Assembly (NCBI GenBank): GCA_900756925.1
Contig: CAAELX010000053.1
Span: 1-64,000 of the forward strand
Length of the DNA stretch: 64,000 nt
Source of the DNA: an uncultured Roseburia sp.
Lineage (GTDB): Bacteria > Bacillota > Clostridia > Lachnospirales > Lachnospiraceae
Direction: 5' to 3'
Positions 45,401 through 53,054 of the stretch are shown in pieces (the stretch's first letter is position 1; every line of letters begins with the position of its first letter). The notes under the pieces are model-generated. The model was given only the letters and a program-made list of their open reading frames with translations, was not told the origin of the DNA and ran no database searches. The translations under genes were made by a program, and so were the position numbers.

Positions 45401-47078
45401 CATTGAAGCGGAGGACAACGATGAAGAAACCGGAGATGTAACGGACTTTGAATCTATCTTGGATCTGTGTTCGACATCCATGCAGCAGCTCCGGCTGCGC
45501 TGGCATTACCGCAGTCGATATGAGCAGCTGATTACTTTCTCCAACAAGAATTTTTATGACAGCGATCTTGTGACGTTCCCGTCTTCTAAGGTCGATGCTC
45601 CGGGAATCGGTGTAGACTATTATCACGTGGATGGTGTATTTGACCGCAAAGTCCATACCAATCGGAAGGAAGCAGAGTTTATTGTTGATCTGATCTATCA
45701 GAATATTGAGAAATATCCGAACCGCAGTCTTGGCGTGGTTGCGTTCAGCGTAGCGCAGCAGGACTTGATTGATAAGCTGCTTTCCAAGCGGCGGCAAAGC
45801 ACACCGGAAAAGGAATACTTCTTCAAGAATGATGTGAAAGAGCCTTTCTTCATCAAAAATCTCGAAACTGTGCAAGGTGATGAAAGAGATACAATTATTT
45901 TCAGCATTGCCTATGGTATTGATGCGCAAGGGCGCCTACTGCATAATTTCGGCCCGTTGAACCGTGTCGGCGGTGAACGAAGGCTGAATGTTGCCGTTAC
46001 CCGTGCAAAATGCAATGTTCAGCTGGTTTCTTCCATGCACTATACGGACATTGACTTGAAGCACACATCCGCAGAAGGTGCAAAGCTGCTTCGTGAATAC
46101 CTCGATTATGCCGAGAACGGCAGCGTTGCGCTGGAACGGGCAATTTCCGTCAGCCCGTTTGAACAATTCGATTCCGATTTTGAACTTGAGGTGTGCGATT
46201 ATCTGAGATCCAAAGGCTTTGCGGTAGATACGCAAGTCGGCTGCTCTGGATTCCGTATTGACCTCGGTTTGAAGTTGCCGGATAGCTCTGACTATGTACT
46301 TGCGATTGAATGCGATGGCGCAACATATCACTCATCCAAAAATGCGCGTGACCGTGACCGTCTGCGGCAGGAAATTTTGGAGCGCATGGGTTGGAAATTC
46401 TATCGCATCTGGTCTACGGACTGGTTCAGAAACAAATCGATTGAGCAACTTCGACTTTTGGAGGCCGCTGCGGATGCGGTCAAAAATCCAACAAAAGCTG
46501 AAGCAAAGCCGGTAGACGGTCAGCCAACAGAAACATTCGAAGAGGTTGCAGTCGAAAAGCATTTTGAGTTCCCTGCATATAAGGCGGCAGACTTTTTTGA
46601 GGTTTGCCGACATCATGATTACAGCGATTTCAAGGCAATCGTCAAGGAAATTTTGGAAGTGGAGGCACCTCTATCGGAAGATTTATTCCTGAAGCGTATC
46701 GTGTGGTATTTTGAACGAGAAAAGGTCACGAATGTCGTGCAGAGAGCCTACGAACAGCAGATGTACGGCTACCAGCGTTACGGCATTATCCGCAGGAATG
46801 GATTCTTGTATCTGGATAACGGAAAAGAGATTCAGTTCAGAGGCCCGGGCGATATTGAGCGTGACATCAAACAAATTGCGCCAGAGGAATTAGCCGCTGG
46901 AATGTTTGAGATTCTGAAACAAAATGTAACAGCCGATAAAAGCGGGTTGTACCGTTCTTTAGCTGCGCAATGCGGAGTGACACGTGTTGGCAAAGCCATT
47001 AATGAGGCGATGGATGCTGCACTGAATGTGCTAAGTGATCGCATTATTATTGATGGCGAGCAGGTTTCCATCAAATAA
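42405..47078 (+). CDS. DUF4011-helicase-nuclease-DUF3320 protein, candidate anti-phage factor
   Basis: A 1,557-residue protein. Residues 1-330: DUF4011 region (WADLLLDTGKRNNLINFKD, then FGFVHWKESAASNYVFRAPI). SF1 helicase: Walker A GPPGTGKSQTITN near 335, Walker B VVVFDEASQIFPQDAIG near 959, VVGDSKQMPPSNFF, QGDERDTIIFS near 1156 and NVAVTRAKCNVQ near 1195, split by a long helical insertion. About 1259-1345: a Vsr/MTES_1575-type nuclease fold (FELEVCDYLRSKGF, YVLAIECDGATYHSS, FYRIWSTDWF). The last 130 residues are DUF3320. Start GTG 42405, after GGAGG. From memory this order matches the Hhe (HheA) type of single-gene defence reported in screens of prophage and element cargo. Activity here is inferred. 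Confidence 0.85.
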   Translation: MDTKKLDKWADLLLDTGKRNNLINFKDTRASTVEVLLPSSDVLFEKVDGTASFEVFDPKIVEEDDDSEESYAPEQLQIGTPEESSEPEQLQIDVSEKTDASGSKAVFLAQYSGKIKRQNQILLYNAATNPLIAVKNIDKKAREFIEETGVNVAYMAFGFVHWKESAASNYVFRAPILLVPIQLEQASAVEPYFIKSAEDDIIVNPTFSYKMDAEHGVKLPEYNDEGLTAYLEKVKRLVAKLQWTVTAECKIGIFSFLKINMYRDLKDNAKAILANQNVRQLLGEPTSTEKLYGDEGTAGSLIDPLIELHSVVDADSSQIEAIEMAKTGKSFVLQGPPGTGKSQTITNIIAECLSDGKKVLFVSEKLAALNVVYDKLKQAGLAEFCLQLHSHKANKKDVIADICHTLRAGKSAVSSKADAEIAIKEKAQHQLDAYVVELHKLNPVIEKSLYQLYESYAAFRSTPDVEFPIPQLASKGESYLIETAALLEQYADYIPSIGYDYRKNPWYGYINQDTSYQSKNEVKGDLSAVSQFLQVLIPLQQEISEKYKIQCTSVEDAQLWNSFFGFAATSKLITPSLLDRERFDAVNSALHKLQAQSADIMAARSVLGAVFDDDIYKLDGAAYYKKLTKQFGRIFSRLFNAEYKQLITDLRLCKKDGKKPAYNEAVSMTERLAYYQQKTLEFVEAEAPIKAFLGEAYHGVETEWDYVAEQMSALGAIFSSSIAFGALGNYNDFFSERGKFAEYHQKLKAAFANCSTDTLERVDGYFDRAILSTHSAPSVLVLARSRECLNEMDKLDNWCHFRSLLSKLDDKQVVPYVNAAIGQNIESKYIVGAFQKQFYYQWIDSILSGNPVLSAFNRISQDKAIRTFSEKDTEQFEINKTKIRAELSSMRPSLDMIASGSALAILLREGEKKRKQKSIRSLLAETGELVQRVKPCFLMSPLSVSTFLAPDSVHFDVVVFDEASQIFPQDAIGAIYRADQLIVVGDSKQMPPSNFFNATIEAEDNDEETGDVTDFESILDLCSTSMQQLRLRWHYRSRYEQLITFSNKNFYDSDLVTFPSSKVDAPGIGVDYYHVDGVFDRKVHTNRKEAEFIVDLIYQNIEKYPNRSLGVVAFSVAQQDLIDKLLSKRRQSTPEKEYFFKNDVKEPFFIKNLETVQGDERDTIIFSIAYGIDAQGRLLHNFGPLNRVGGERRLNVAVTRAKCNVQLVSSMHYTDIDLKHTSAEGAKLLREYLDYAENGSVALERAISVSPFEQFDSDFELEVCDYLRSKGFAVDTQVGCSGFRIDLGLKLPDSSDYVLAIECDGATYHSSKNARDRDRLRQEILERMGWKFYRIWSTDWFRNKSIEQLRLLEAAADAVKNPTKAEAKPVDGQPTETFEEVAVEKHFEFPAYKAADFFEVCRHHDYSDFKAIVKEILEVEAPLSEDLFLKRIVWYFEREKVTNVVQRAYEQQMYGYQRYGIIRRNGFLYLDNGKEIQFRGPGDIERDIKQIAPEELAAGMFEILKQNVTADKSGLYRSLAAQCGVTRVGKAINEAMDAALNVLSDRIIIDGEQVSIK

Positions 47079-47312
47079 TCCCTTGGTAACAAGGGTGCAC
47101 TTCTATACTCTCCTGATGGGAGTATGTGCGCTCTGCGAGGCAGACAGCTCGGACAGACAAATGTTCGGGCTGTTTTGCGTCACTCCGTTCCGTACAAGGG
47201 GCTGCACCCCTTGCGACGCTTGCGCGTCTATCCCAGCGCGCTTTGCAGCGAAAACGGTCTGCTGGCGCAGACCATTCCCATCGCAAAGTCTGAAAATCCC
47301 ATACCGCAAGTT

Positions 47313-47345
47313 AGACCGTCTACCGAAAATGTAGGCGGTCTTTTT
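47313..47345 (+). terminator. Rho-independent terminator downstream of the helicase gene
   Basis: AGACCGTCTAC (47313-47323) pairs with GTAGGCGGTCT (47331-47341), then T run. The 230 bp between the helicase stop and this site contain no gene I can support. Confidence 0.75.
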
Positions 47346-47380
47346 GTATCTATCGTTATAACAGTCAGGAGGTTGAAATC

Positions 47381-47643
47381 ATGCACGAGAAAGGAATTGA
47401 GAAGCTGCAAGCGGAGAAAGAAAAGGTCGAGCGGCAGCTTGCGCAGGAACAGCACAAAATCCAGCGTCTTGTAAACCGCACCGCCTACTATGAAAAGGGT
47501 GATCGCCGCAAGCGGGCGCACCGGACAAGTCCAGCGGCAAACGGGTACAGCACATCCATATCAGGTACGACGGGCTAGGCTTTATCCCTCTGAATGAGCT
47601 GATGAAAAGGAAACGGCGTGACCGAAGTCACGCCGCTCCTTGA
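47381..47643 (+). pseudogene. DUF3847 gene fused out of frame to a recombinase tail
   Basis: An ATG after AGGAGG starts a normal DUF3847 mobilisation-associated protein (EKGIEKLQAEKEKVERQLA, NRTAYYEKGDRRKRAH). After about residue 47 the family sequence stops. From about 47527 another frame reads SSGKRVQHIHIRYDGLGFIP and LNELMKRK, ending at TGA 47641-47643, which looks like the C terminus of a large serine recombinase (DUF4368 type). The join marks an internal deletion that removed the rest of both genes and probably all transfer functions. Confidence 0.65.
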
Positions 47644-47670
47644 AAACACAAGGTTTTCACCATTTTTTGA

Positions 47671-47910
47671 TTTTACTGTTTTACGACCACCCAGCAATCA
47701 GGGCTGGTATTTACTAGATTTCGGAATGTCTTTTCCAAATACATTCCGGATGTGTCCTGGGACGGAAAAAGTGTGGCAGCAACATTTGCCATCCTGCTGC
47801 TTGTCCTGGCACTTGTCATGAAAGAAAAAAAGTTCTATAATTCTATGCGGTTATTTCAACAGAAAAAGAAGAAAAGAGAAAAAGCATGGAAAAGAAAAAA
47901 CTTACAGTAA
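47671..47910 (+). pseudogene. C-terminal fragment of a membrane protein
   Basis: A frame open from 47671 to TAA 47908-47910 reads VFSKYIPDVSWDGKSVAATF, then a single membrane helix (AILLLVLALVMKEKK) and a basic tail (QQKKKKREKAWKRKN). No start codon or ribosome site precedes it. It overlaps the first 25 bases of the next gene, as neighbouring operon genes do. I infer the rest was removed when the element inserted or decayed; the parent family is not recognised. Confidence 0.45.
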
Positions 47911-48560
47911 GAGGAGAACTTGCACTTCTTGTGGCAATTCTCATTAACAGCATGGGCGTTTTACTTATGCTTCAGTCTGGTTCCGGTATCTCGGCAATCT
48001 CAAGTGTACCTTATGCATTCAGTGAGGTATTTCCACAGCTGACGCTTGGAACATGGACTTACATATTTCAGGGACTTTTGGTGATCACGCTGATGACCAT
48101 GAAAAAACGGTTTGTTCCATCCTACCTGTTCAGCTTCATAGCAGGATTTGCATTCGGGGAACTGATGGATATTCACGAGCTGTGGATCACAAAACTCCCA
48201 CTTACAATTCCACTCCGGATACTCTACTTTGTATTGAGTTACCTGATACTGTGTTTTGGAATCGCATTGTCGAACCGCTGCAAGCTGCCGATCATACCAA
48301 CAGATCTGTTCCCGAGAGATCTGGCAGAGATTTTGCAGAAGCCATATTCGAGGGTGAAGATCACATTTGATGTGACATGTCTGCTTGTGACAGGCTGTCT
48401 GACTTATTTTGCACTTGGAAAGATCATGGGACTTGGCATCGGTACGGTGATCGCAGCATTTACCATGGGAAAAGGTGTTGCGATCGTAGGAAATCTGATC
48501 GATAAGAAATTTATATTTGTTTCGGTGCTGTCGAAGAAAGAAAAAGCGCAGCAGGAATAA
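47886..48560 (+). CDS. YczE/DUF6198-like integral membrane protein
   Basis: A 224-residue membrane protein with six to seven hydrophobic segments. VRGELALLVAILINSMGVLL and SGISAISSVPYAFSEVFP at the N terminus and LPIIPTDLFPRDLAEILQ in the middle resemble the YczE-like/DUF6198 families. No transport substrate is known. The ATG at 47886 has only a weak AAAAGAGA site, in line with translational coupling to the lost upstream gene. The upstream fragment ends inside this gene. Confidence 0.75.
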   Translation: MEKKKLTVRGELALLVAILINSMGVLLMLQSGSGISAISSVPYAFSEVFPQLTLGTWTYIFQGLLVITLMTMKKRFVPSYLFSFIAGFAFGELMDIHELWITKLPLTIPLRILYFVLSYLILCFGIALSNRCKLPIIPTDLFPRDLAEILQKPYSRVKITFDVTCLLVTGCLTYFALGKIMGLGIGTVIAAFTMGKGVAIVGNLIDKKFIFVSVLSKKEKAQQE

Positions 48561-48594
48561 TCCGTAACAGAACTTCTGCCTTTTTGAAAAAACA

Positions 48595-48631
48595 TTGACA
48601 GTCAGCCCCCCCCCAAAAAAAAAAGTATAAA
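48595..48631 (+). promoter_or_regulatory. candidate phase-variable promoter with C9-A10 spacer tract
   Basis: A perfect TTGACA (48595-48600) and a TATAAA (48626-48631) are 25 bp apart. The spacer contains nine C (48606-48614) directly followed by ten A (48615-48624). Removing about 8 bases would give ideal 17-bp spacing. Such tracts change length by slipped-strand replication, and tracts inside promoter spacers switch genes in other bacteria. It precedes the HD-domain gene. Confidence 0.5.
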
Positions 48632-48647
48632 AAAGAGGAAAACAGCA

Positions 48648-49238
48648 ATGGATTACATTTCAAGAGAACAGGCATATGAATTACTGAAAAAGTATAATCA
48701 GGATCCTTTTCATATTCAACATGCACTCACGGTCGAAGCCGTGATGAAGTGGTATGCAAAGGAACTTGGATATGGGGCAGATGCAGAGTACTGGGGCATT
48801 GTCGGATTGCTCCATGATATTGATTTTGAACTCTACCCGGAAGAACATTGCATCAAGGCGCCGGAACTTTTACGGGAGGGTGGTGTCGGGGAAGACATCA
48901 TACACGGCGTGGTGTCACATGGTTATGGCATTACGGTCGATGTCGCACCGGAACATGAGATGGAAAAAGTACTGTATGCGGCAGACGAGCTGACTGGTCT
49001 GATCTGGGCTGCGGCGCTGATGCGTCCGTCGAAGAGTACAAAGGATATGGAGCTAAAGTCCTTAAAGAAAAAGTATAAGAGTAAAGGCTTTGCGGCTGGC
49101 TGCTCAAGAGAAGTGATTGAGCGCGGAGCTGCCGGACTCGGATGGAAGTTGGAGAAGCTTCTTACCATGACCTTAGAGGCGATGCGTGCTTCCGAGGACG
49201 AGATTCATGCAGAGATGGAAAAAAAAGGAATTTTGTAA
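48648..49238 (+). CDS. HD-domain hydrolase
   Basis: A 196-residue HD-superfamily phosphohydrolase. Metal ligands appear as the His in FHIQHALTVEAVM, the HD pair in GIVGLLHDIDFELYPEEH, the later His residues in GVVSHGYG, and the Asp in VLYAADELTGLIWA. Relatives act on nucleotides, but the substrate cannot be read here. ATG follows AGAGGAAA. Expression may vary through the homopolymer promoter just upstream. Confidence 0.88.
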   Translation: MDYISREQAYELLKKYNQDPFHIQHALTVEAVMKWYAKELGYGADAEYWGIVGLLHDIDFELYPEEHCIKAPELLREGGVGEDIIHGVVSHGYGITVDVAPEHEMEKVLYAADELTGLIWAAALMRPSKSTKDMELKSLKKKYKSKGFAAGCSREVIERGAAGLGWKLEKLLTMTLEAMRASEDEIHAEMEKKGIL

Positions 49239-49245
49239 AAAGGTC

Positions 49246-49274
49246 TTATCATCGAACATACTTTCTGGTATACT
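49246..49274 (+). promoter_or_regulatory. promoter with imperfect LexA-type box
   Basis: TTATCA (49246-49251), 17-bp spacer, TATACT (49269-49274). The spacer begins with CGAACATACTTTCT (49253-49266), which matches one half (CGAAC) and part of the other of the Firmicute SOS box CGAAC-N4-GTTCG. Placement in the promoter of a translesion polymerase gene supports damage control. Confidence 0.45.
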
Positions 49275-49312
49275 GTCTGTAAGAAAAGCAGAAAGGACAG
49301 GCAGGGAGATTG

Positions 49313-50839
49313 ATGAGAGAAGACCACACCTATATCGCGATCGATTTAAAATCATTTTATGCCTCCGTGGAATGTCAGGAGCGGGGACTTGATCCACTCA
49401 CGACGAATCTCGTGGTGGCTGATGCGGCAAGGACAGAGAAGACAATCTGCCTTGCCGTTTCGCCGTCCTTAAAGGCTTACGGAATTTCCGGAAGGGCCCG
49501 TCTCTTTGAAGTAATACAGAAGGTACAGCAGGTGAATGTGGAACGATTGCACAAGGCGCCGGGGAGACAGTTTGCCGGGAGTTCGTGTTTTGCAGACGAG
49601 CTGCGGGAACACCCGGAGCTTTCCCTGACATATGTGACGGCACCACCGCGGATGGCACTCTATCTGGATTATAGTACCAGAATTTATAATATTTATCTGA
49701 AATATATCGCCCCGGAGGACATGCATGTCTATTCGATTGACGAAGTGTTTATGGATGTGACACATTATCTGAAAACGTATCAGATGACACCGCGGGAGCT
49801 GGTGGGGAAGATGATTGCTGATGTGATGGAGGAGACCGGGATTACGGCAACTGCCGGAATCGGGACGAACCTGTATCTGTGCAAGGTGGCGATGGATATT
49901 GTGGCGAAGCATGTTGCTGCCGATGAGAAGGGCGTGCGGATCGCCGAGCTTGATGAGCTGTCTTACCGGAAGCTGCTCTGGAACCACAGACCGTTGACAG
50001 ACTTCTGGCGGATCGGGGCAGGTTATCGGAGAAAGTTAGAGCAGGCAGGGCTTTTCACGATGGGAGATATCGCGAGGTGCTCGGTCGGAAAAGCGCGGGA
50101 TTACTATAACGAAGAGCTGCTTTACCGGCTGTTCGGTGTGAATGCGGAGCTTCTGATCGACCATGCATGGGGATACGAGCCAGTTACGATCGCAGATATC
50201 AAAGCCTATAAGCCGGAGAGCAACAGCATTGGCTCTGGGCAGGTGCTGCACTGTCCTTATGATGCCTGCCAGGTGAGGATAATCGTCCGGGAGATGGCAG
50301 ACATGCTTGCCTTAGACCTTGTGGAAAAGCATCTTGTGACAGACCAGATGGTACTGACGGTGGGATACGATATTGAGAATCTTACGAATCCTAAGATCCG
50401 GAAGAAGTATCATGGGGAAGTGAAGATGGACCGCTATGGCAGACAGGTGCCGAAGCACGCACATGGAACAGCCAATCTTACCAGGAAGACATCATCCACA
50501 GCAGAGATCATGGAGGCGGTGCTAGCGCTCTATGACCGTATTGTAGACGGAAATCTCCTGATCCGCCGGATATATCTCACGGCAAACCGGGTTGTGGATG
50601 AGCGGACCGTGCAGGAAGCACCGGCATTTGAGCAGCTGGATCTGTTTACCGATTATGAAGCGCTAGAACAGGAACGGAAAGAGCAGGAGGAGCAACGCGC
50701 GAAGGAGCGGCGGCTTCAGGAGGCGATGCTCTCCGTGAAGAGGAAGTATGGAAAGAATGCGGTGTTAAAAGGCACCAGTTTACAGGAGGGAGCCACGACG
50801 ATCGACCGGAATAAGCAGATCGGCGGGCATCGAGCTTAA
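49313..50839 (+). CDS. Y-family translesion DNA polymerase (UmuC/ImpB-like)
   Basis: A 508-residue lesion-bypass polymerase. The catalytic palm is clear: YIAIDLKSFYASVECQERG with the first metal Asp, and VYSIDEVFMDVTHYL with the DE pair. Between are CLAVSPSLKAYGISGRARLF. The little-finger region covers about 340-450, and a charged coiled C-terminal tail (EQERKEQEEQRAKERRLQEA) follows. It lacks the short form of DinB and is closer to the plasmid/UvrX-type branch. ATG 49313 follows GGCAGGGAG. It is paired with a small YolD-like gene, a usual arrangement, and its promoter has a LexA-like half-site. Confidence 0.92.
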   Translation: MREDHTYIAIDLKSFYASVECQERGLDPLTTNLVVADAARTEKTICLAVSPSLKAYGISGRARLFEVIQKVQQVNVERLHKAPGRQFAGSSCFADELREHPELSLTYVTAPPRMALYLDYSTRIYNIYLKYIAPEDMHVYSIDEVFMDVTHYLKTYQMTPRELVGKMIADVMEETGITATAGIGTNLYLCKVAMDIVAKHVAADEKGVRIAELDELSYRKLLWNHRPLTDFWRIGAGYRRKLEQAGLFTMGDIARCSVGKARDYYNEELLYRLFGVNAELLIDHAWGYEPVTIADIKAYKPESNSIGSGQVLHCPYDACQVRIIVREMADMLALDLVEKHLVTDQMVLTVGYDIENLTNPKIRKKYHGEVKMDRYGRQVPKHAHGTANLTRKTSSTAEIMEAVLALYDRIVDGNLLIRRIYLTANRVVDERTVQEAPAFEQLDLFTDYEALEQERKEQEEQRAKERRLQEAMLSVKRKYGKNAVLKGTSLQEGATTIDRNKQIGGHRA

Positions 50840-50864
50840 CGGTGGAGCGAGGAGGGAATCTGTG

Positions 50865-51293
50865 ATGGAAAAAACAGAGAGCGAAGCAAAATATGGCGAC
50901 ATCATAGGGCTTTCACACCCTGTTTCCCAAGTGCATCCGCAGATGTCTGTGCATGAGCGGGCAGCCCAGTTTTCTCCGTTTGCAGCACTGACAGGTCATG
51001 AGGCGGCGATCAGGGAGACTGCAAGACTCACGGAAGGGCAGATAGAGCTTGAGGAGGACAGAAAGGAAGAACTTGATGAGAAGCTGTCCGGACTTTTACA
51101 GCCGGGCAGTGTGTGCCCGGAAGTGACAGTGTGTTATTTCGAACCGGATGCACGCAAAGAGGGTGGTACGTACCGGACTGTCAGTGGCAGGGTGAAGAGA
51201 GCAGATGCATATGAGCATCAGCTTGTTTTCGAAGATGGCAGGCGGATTGCAGTGGAACAGATTATTTCTATTGAGGATGGGAAAGAGACTTGA
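50865..51293 (+). CDS. YolD-like protein
   Basis: A 142-residue cytoplasmic protein with HPQMSVHERAAQFSPFAALT near the N terminus, a conserved segment of proteins encoded next to Y-family polymerases in Firmicutes. The C-terminal part (YRTVSGRVKRADAYEHQLVF, then EDGRRIAVEQIISIE) is a beta domain as in YolD. Role in translesion synthesis is not established. ATG 50865 lies after GAGGAGGG; GTG 50862 is possible. 25 bp after the polymerase gene. Confidence 0.8.
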   Translation: MEKTESEAKYGDIIGLSHPVSQVHPQMSVHERAAQFSPFAALTGHEAAIRETARLTEGQIELEEDRKEELDEKLSGLLQPGSVCPEVTVCYFEPDARKEGGTYRTVSGRVKRADAYEHQLVFEDGRRIAVEQIISIEDGKET

Positions 51294-51407
51294 ATATAAA
51301 GGTGGGATTTCATATAATACAAGTATATGGAATCCTTTTTCCTTTTACAGCGGTAAAAAGTGCCCTGTGGAGGGAAAACGAAATAGAAATGAACAGGAGA
51401 ATGCATT

Positions 51408-53054
51408 TTGCAGAAAGATAAAATAGAAAGATATAAGACCATGATCTTTTATTTGATCATGGCAGGTGTTTTTTGTGCTTATATTCTGATGGAGCTGATC
51501 TGCCCACCGGAGAGACAGAGACAGACGGCGCCGGAGGAGCTGTATTATGAGGGGAGCTTCCTCTGGGAAAAAGAGGACGGCACGGAACAGGAGATTGAGG
51601 TTCCGGGAAGATATGAGGTGGAGCCGGGAGAAACTATGACAATCAAAACGGTGCTTCCGGAGGATTATACGGCAGGTACGCTTGCAATCCGATCGTCCCT
51701 TCAGGATGTGAGCTTCTATGTGGATGGAGAACTTCGGACTGTGTATGATACGAAGGATACCAGACCGTTCGGAAAGAATTCGGCGAGTCGGTATGTGTTC
51801 TGTGAAACGTCCGCGGAGGATGCCGGAAAAACGGTGGAGATAACGCTCACAACTCATACTGACCAGTATTCCGGGGTTGTGAATGCAGTCTACAACGGTG
51901 ACAGGACAGATATCTGGGAACAGCTGTTTTCCCAGTATGGACAGACAACGATGATAGGATTTTTTGTCCTTTTTGCGGGCATAATTACCGTGATTTTCAG
52001 TATCGCGCTGGAAATTACCTACCGGATCCGCCTGGATATGGAATATCTGGGATGGTGTATGATTTTAGGTGCTGTCTGGATGCTTGGGGAATCGAAGTTC
52101 CGGCAGCTTATTGTTCCAAATGCGTCCGTGCTGGCATCGCTTTGCTTTGTATCGATTCTGCTCTGTCCGGTGCCGATCCTATCCTATATCAACAGCGTGC
52201 AGCAGAAGCGGTATAGCAGAATTTATCTGCCCATAGAGCTTACAGCGTTCGCCAACTTTTTTGTGTGCACCCTGTTACAGGTGGCGGGGGCAGCGGATTA
52301 TATTGAGACACTTCCTATGGCACATATAATTCTCGGAGTATCGATGTTCGCAGTTCTTGCCGCAACCGGGAAAGATATTCTGGAGGGAAAAGCAAAGGAA
52401 TACCGGATGATCCTGATTGGAATACTTGTGGCAATGGCAGCTGTGGCAGTCGAGAGTGTGTCTGCCTATTTTGTGGTGTCCGTGACCGGTTACTTTATGA
52501 CAGTGGGGCTGATGGTTCTGTTAGTCATGACGACAATCCGTACCGTGAAGAATATGCATGACATGGAACAGGTCAAGCGGCAGCGGGAGGAGGAAAGCCT
52601 CGATTTTCTGACCGGACTTCCAATGCGCATGCGCGGGGAAAAAGAGATTGCGGGAAAAATGCAGTCGGAGGACGGCTGCCTGATCCTTTTTGATATGGAT
52701 AACCTCAAGCGCGTGAACGATATTTATGGACACAAAGCGGGAGACCGCGTCTTAAGGGTACTCGGTGAGCTGATGAAAAATGTGTCAGTGACTGCGACCG
52801 GATGCAGGCTCGGAGGAGATGAGTTCCTGCTGTTTTTATCCGGCAGCGGCAGGGAGGAAGCGGTCAGGGTGACACAGAAGATTTTCCGGGAGTTCACGGA
52901 AACGAAGGAAAAAGATATAGAGATCCGCAGTGCCACGCTTTCAGCAGGGCTTTGCAGGAGCAAAAGCGGAGATTCCTTTGAGGAGTGTTATACAAGAGCC
53001 GATAAGGCGTTGTACTATGTAAAGCAGAACGGCAAGAATCATTTTGCTTTTTAA
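51408..53054 (+). CDS. membrane-bound GGDEF diguanylate cyclase (interrupted)
   Basis: A 548-residue protein. Residues 13-32 are a membrane helix; about 40-165 form an extracytoplasmic beta domain; about 180-385 give seven further helices, the 7TM-sensor layout; a GGDEF domain fills about 400-548. RLGGDEFLLFLSG holds an intact active site, FDMDNLKRVNDIYGHKAGDR the first metal Asp and YTRADKALYYVKQNGKN the end. It should make cyclic di-GMP in response to an outside signal. Start is TTG 51408, 8 bp after AGGAG; nearby ATGs are out of frame. The stop TAA is followed in the same frame by 155 more coding-like codons. Confidence 0.88.
   Translation: MQKDKIERYKTMIFYLIMAGVFCAYILMELICPPERQRQTAPEELYYEGSFLWEKEDGTEQEIEVPGRYEVEPGETMTIKTVLPEDYTAGTLAIRSSLQDVSFYVDGELRTVYDTKDTRPFGKNSASRYVFCETSAEDAGKTVEITLTTHTDQYSGVVNAVYNGDRTDIWEQLFSQYGQTTMIGFFVLFAGIITVIFSIALEITYRIRLDMEYLGWCMILGAVWMLGESKFRQLIVPNASVLASLCFVSILLCPVPILSYINSVQQKRYSRIYLPIELTAFANFFVCTLLQVAGAADYIETLPMAHIILGVSMFAVLAATGKDILEGKAKEYRMILIGILVAMAAVAVESVSAYFVVSVTGYFMTVGLMVLLVMTTIRTVKNMHDMEQVKRQREEESLDFLTGLPMRMRGEKEIAGKMQSEDGCLILFDMDNLKRVNDIYGHKAGDRVLRVLGELMKNVSVTATGCRLGGDEFLLFLSGSGREEAVRVTQKIFREFTETKEKDIEIRSATLSAGLCRSKSGDSFEECYTRADKALYYVKQNGKNHFAF

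Larger units (their letters stand above)
40218..47660 (+). mobile_element. integrative/conjugative element remnant
   Basis: This block holds genes of integrative element type: a sigma-like regulator, an excisionase-like protein, a small conserved cargo protein, an XRE regulator, a helicase-nuclease and, at the right end, parts of DUF3847 and a recombinase. Codon use shifts to more GCC, CCC and CGC in 40404-42036 than in the flanks. Conjugation genes are absent. The left limit is placed after the sufB-side terminator and the right limit before the beheaded membrane-protein frame; I could not find clear att repeats. Confidence 0.6.
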
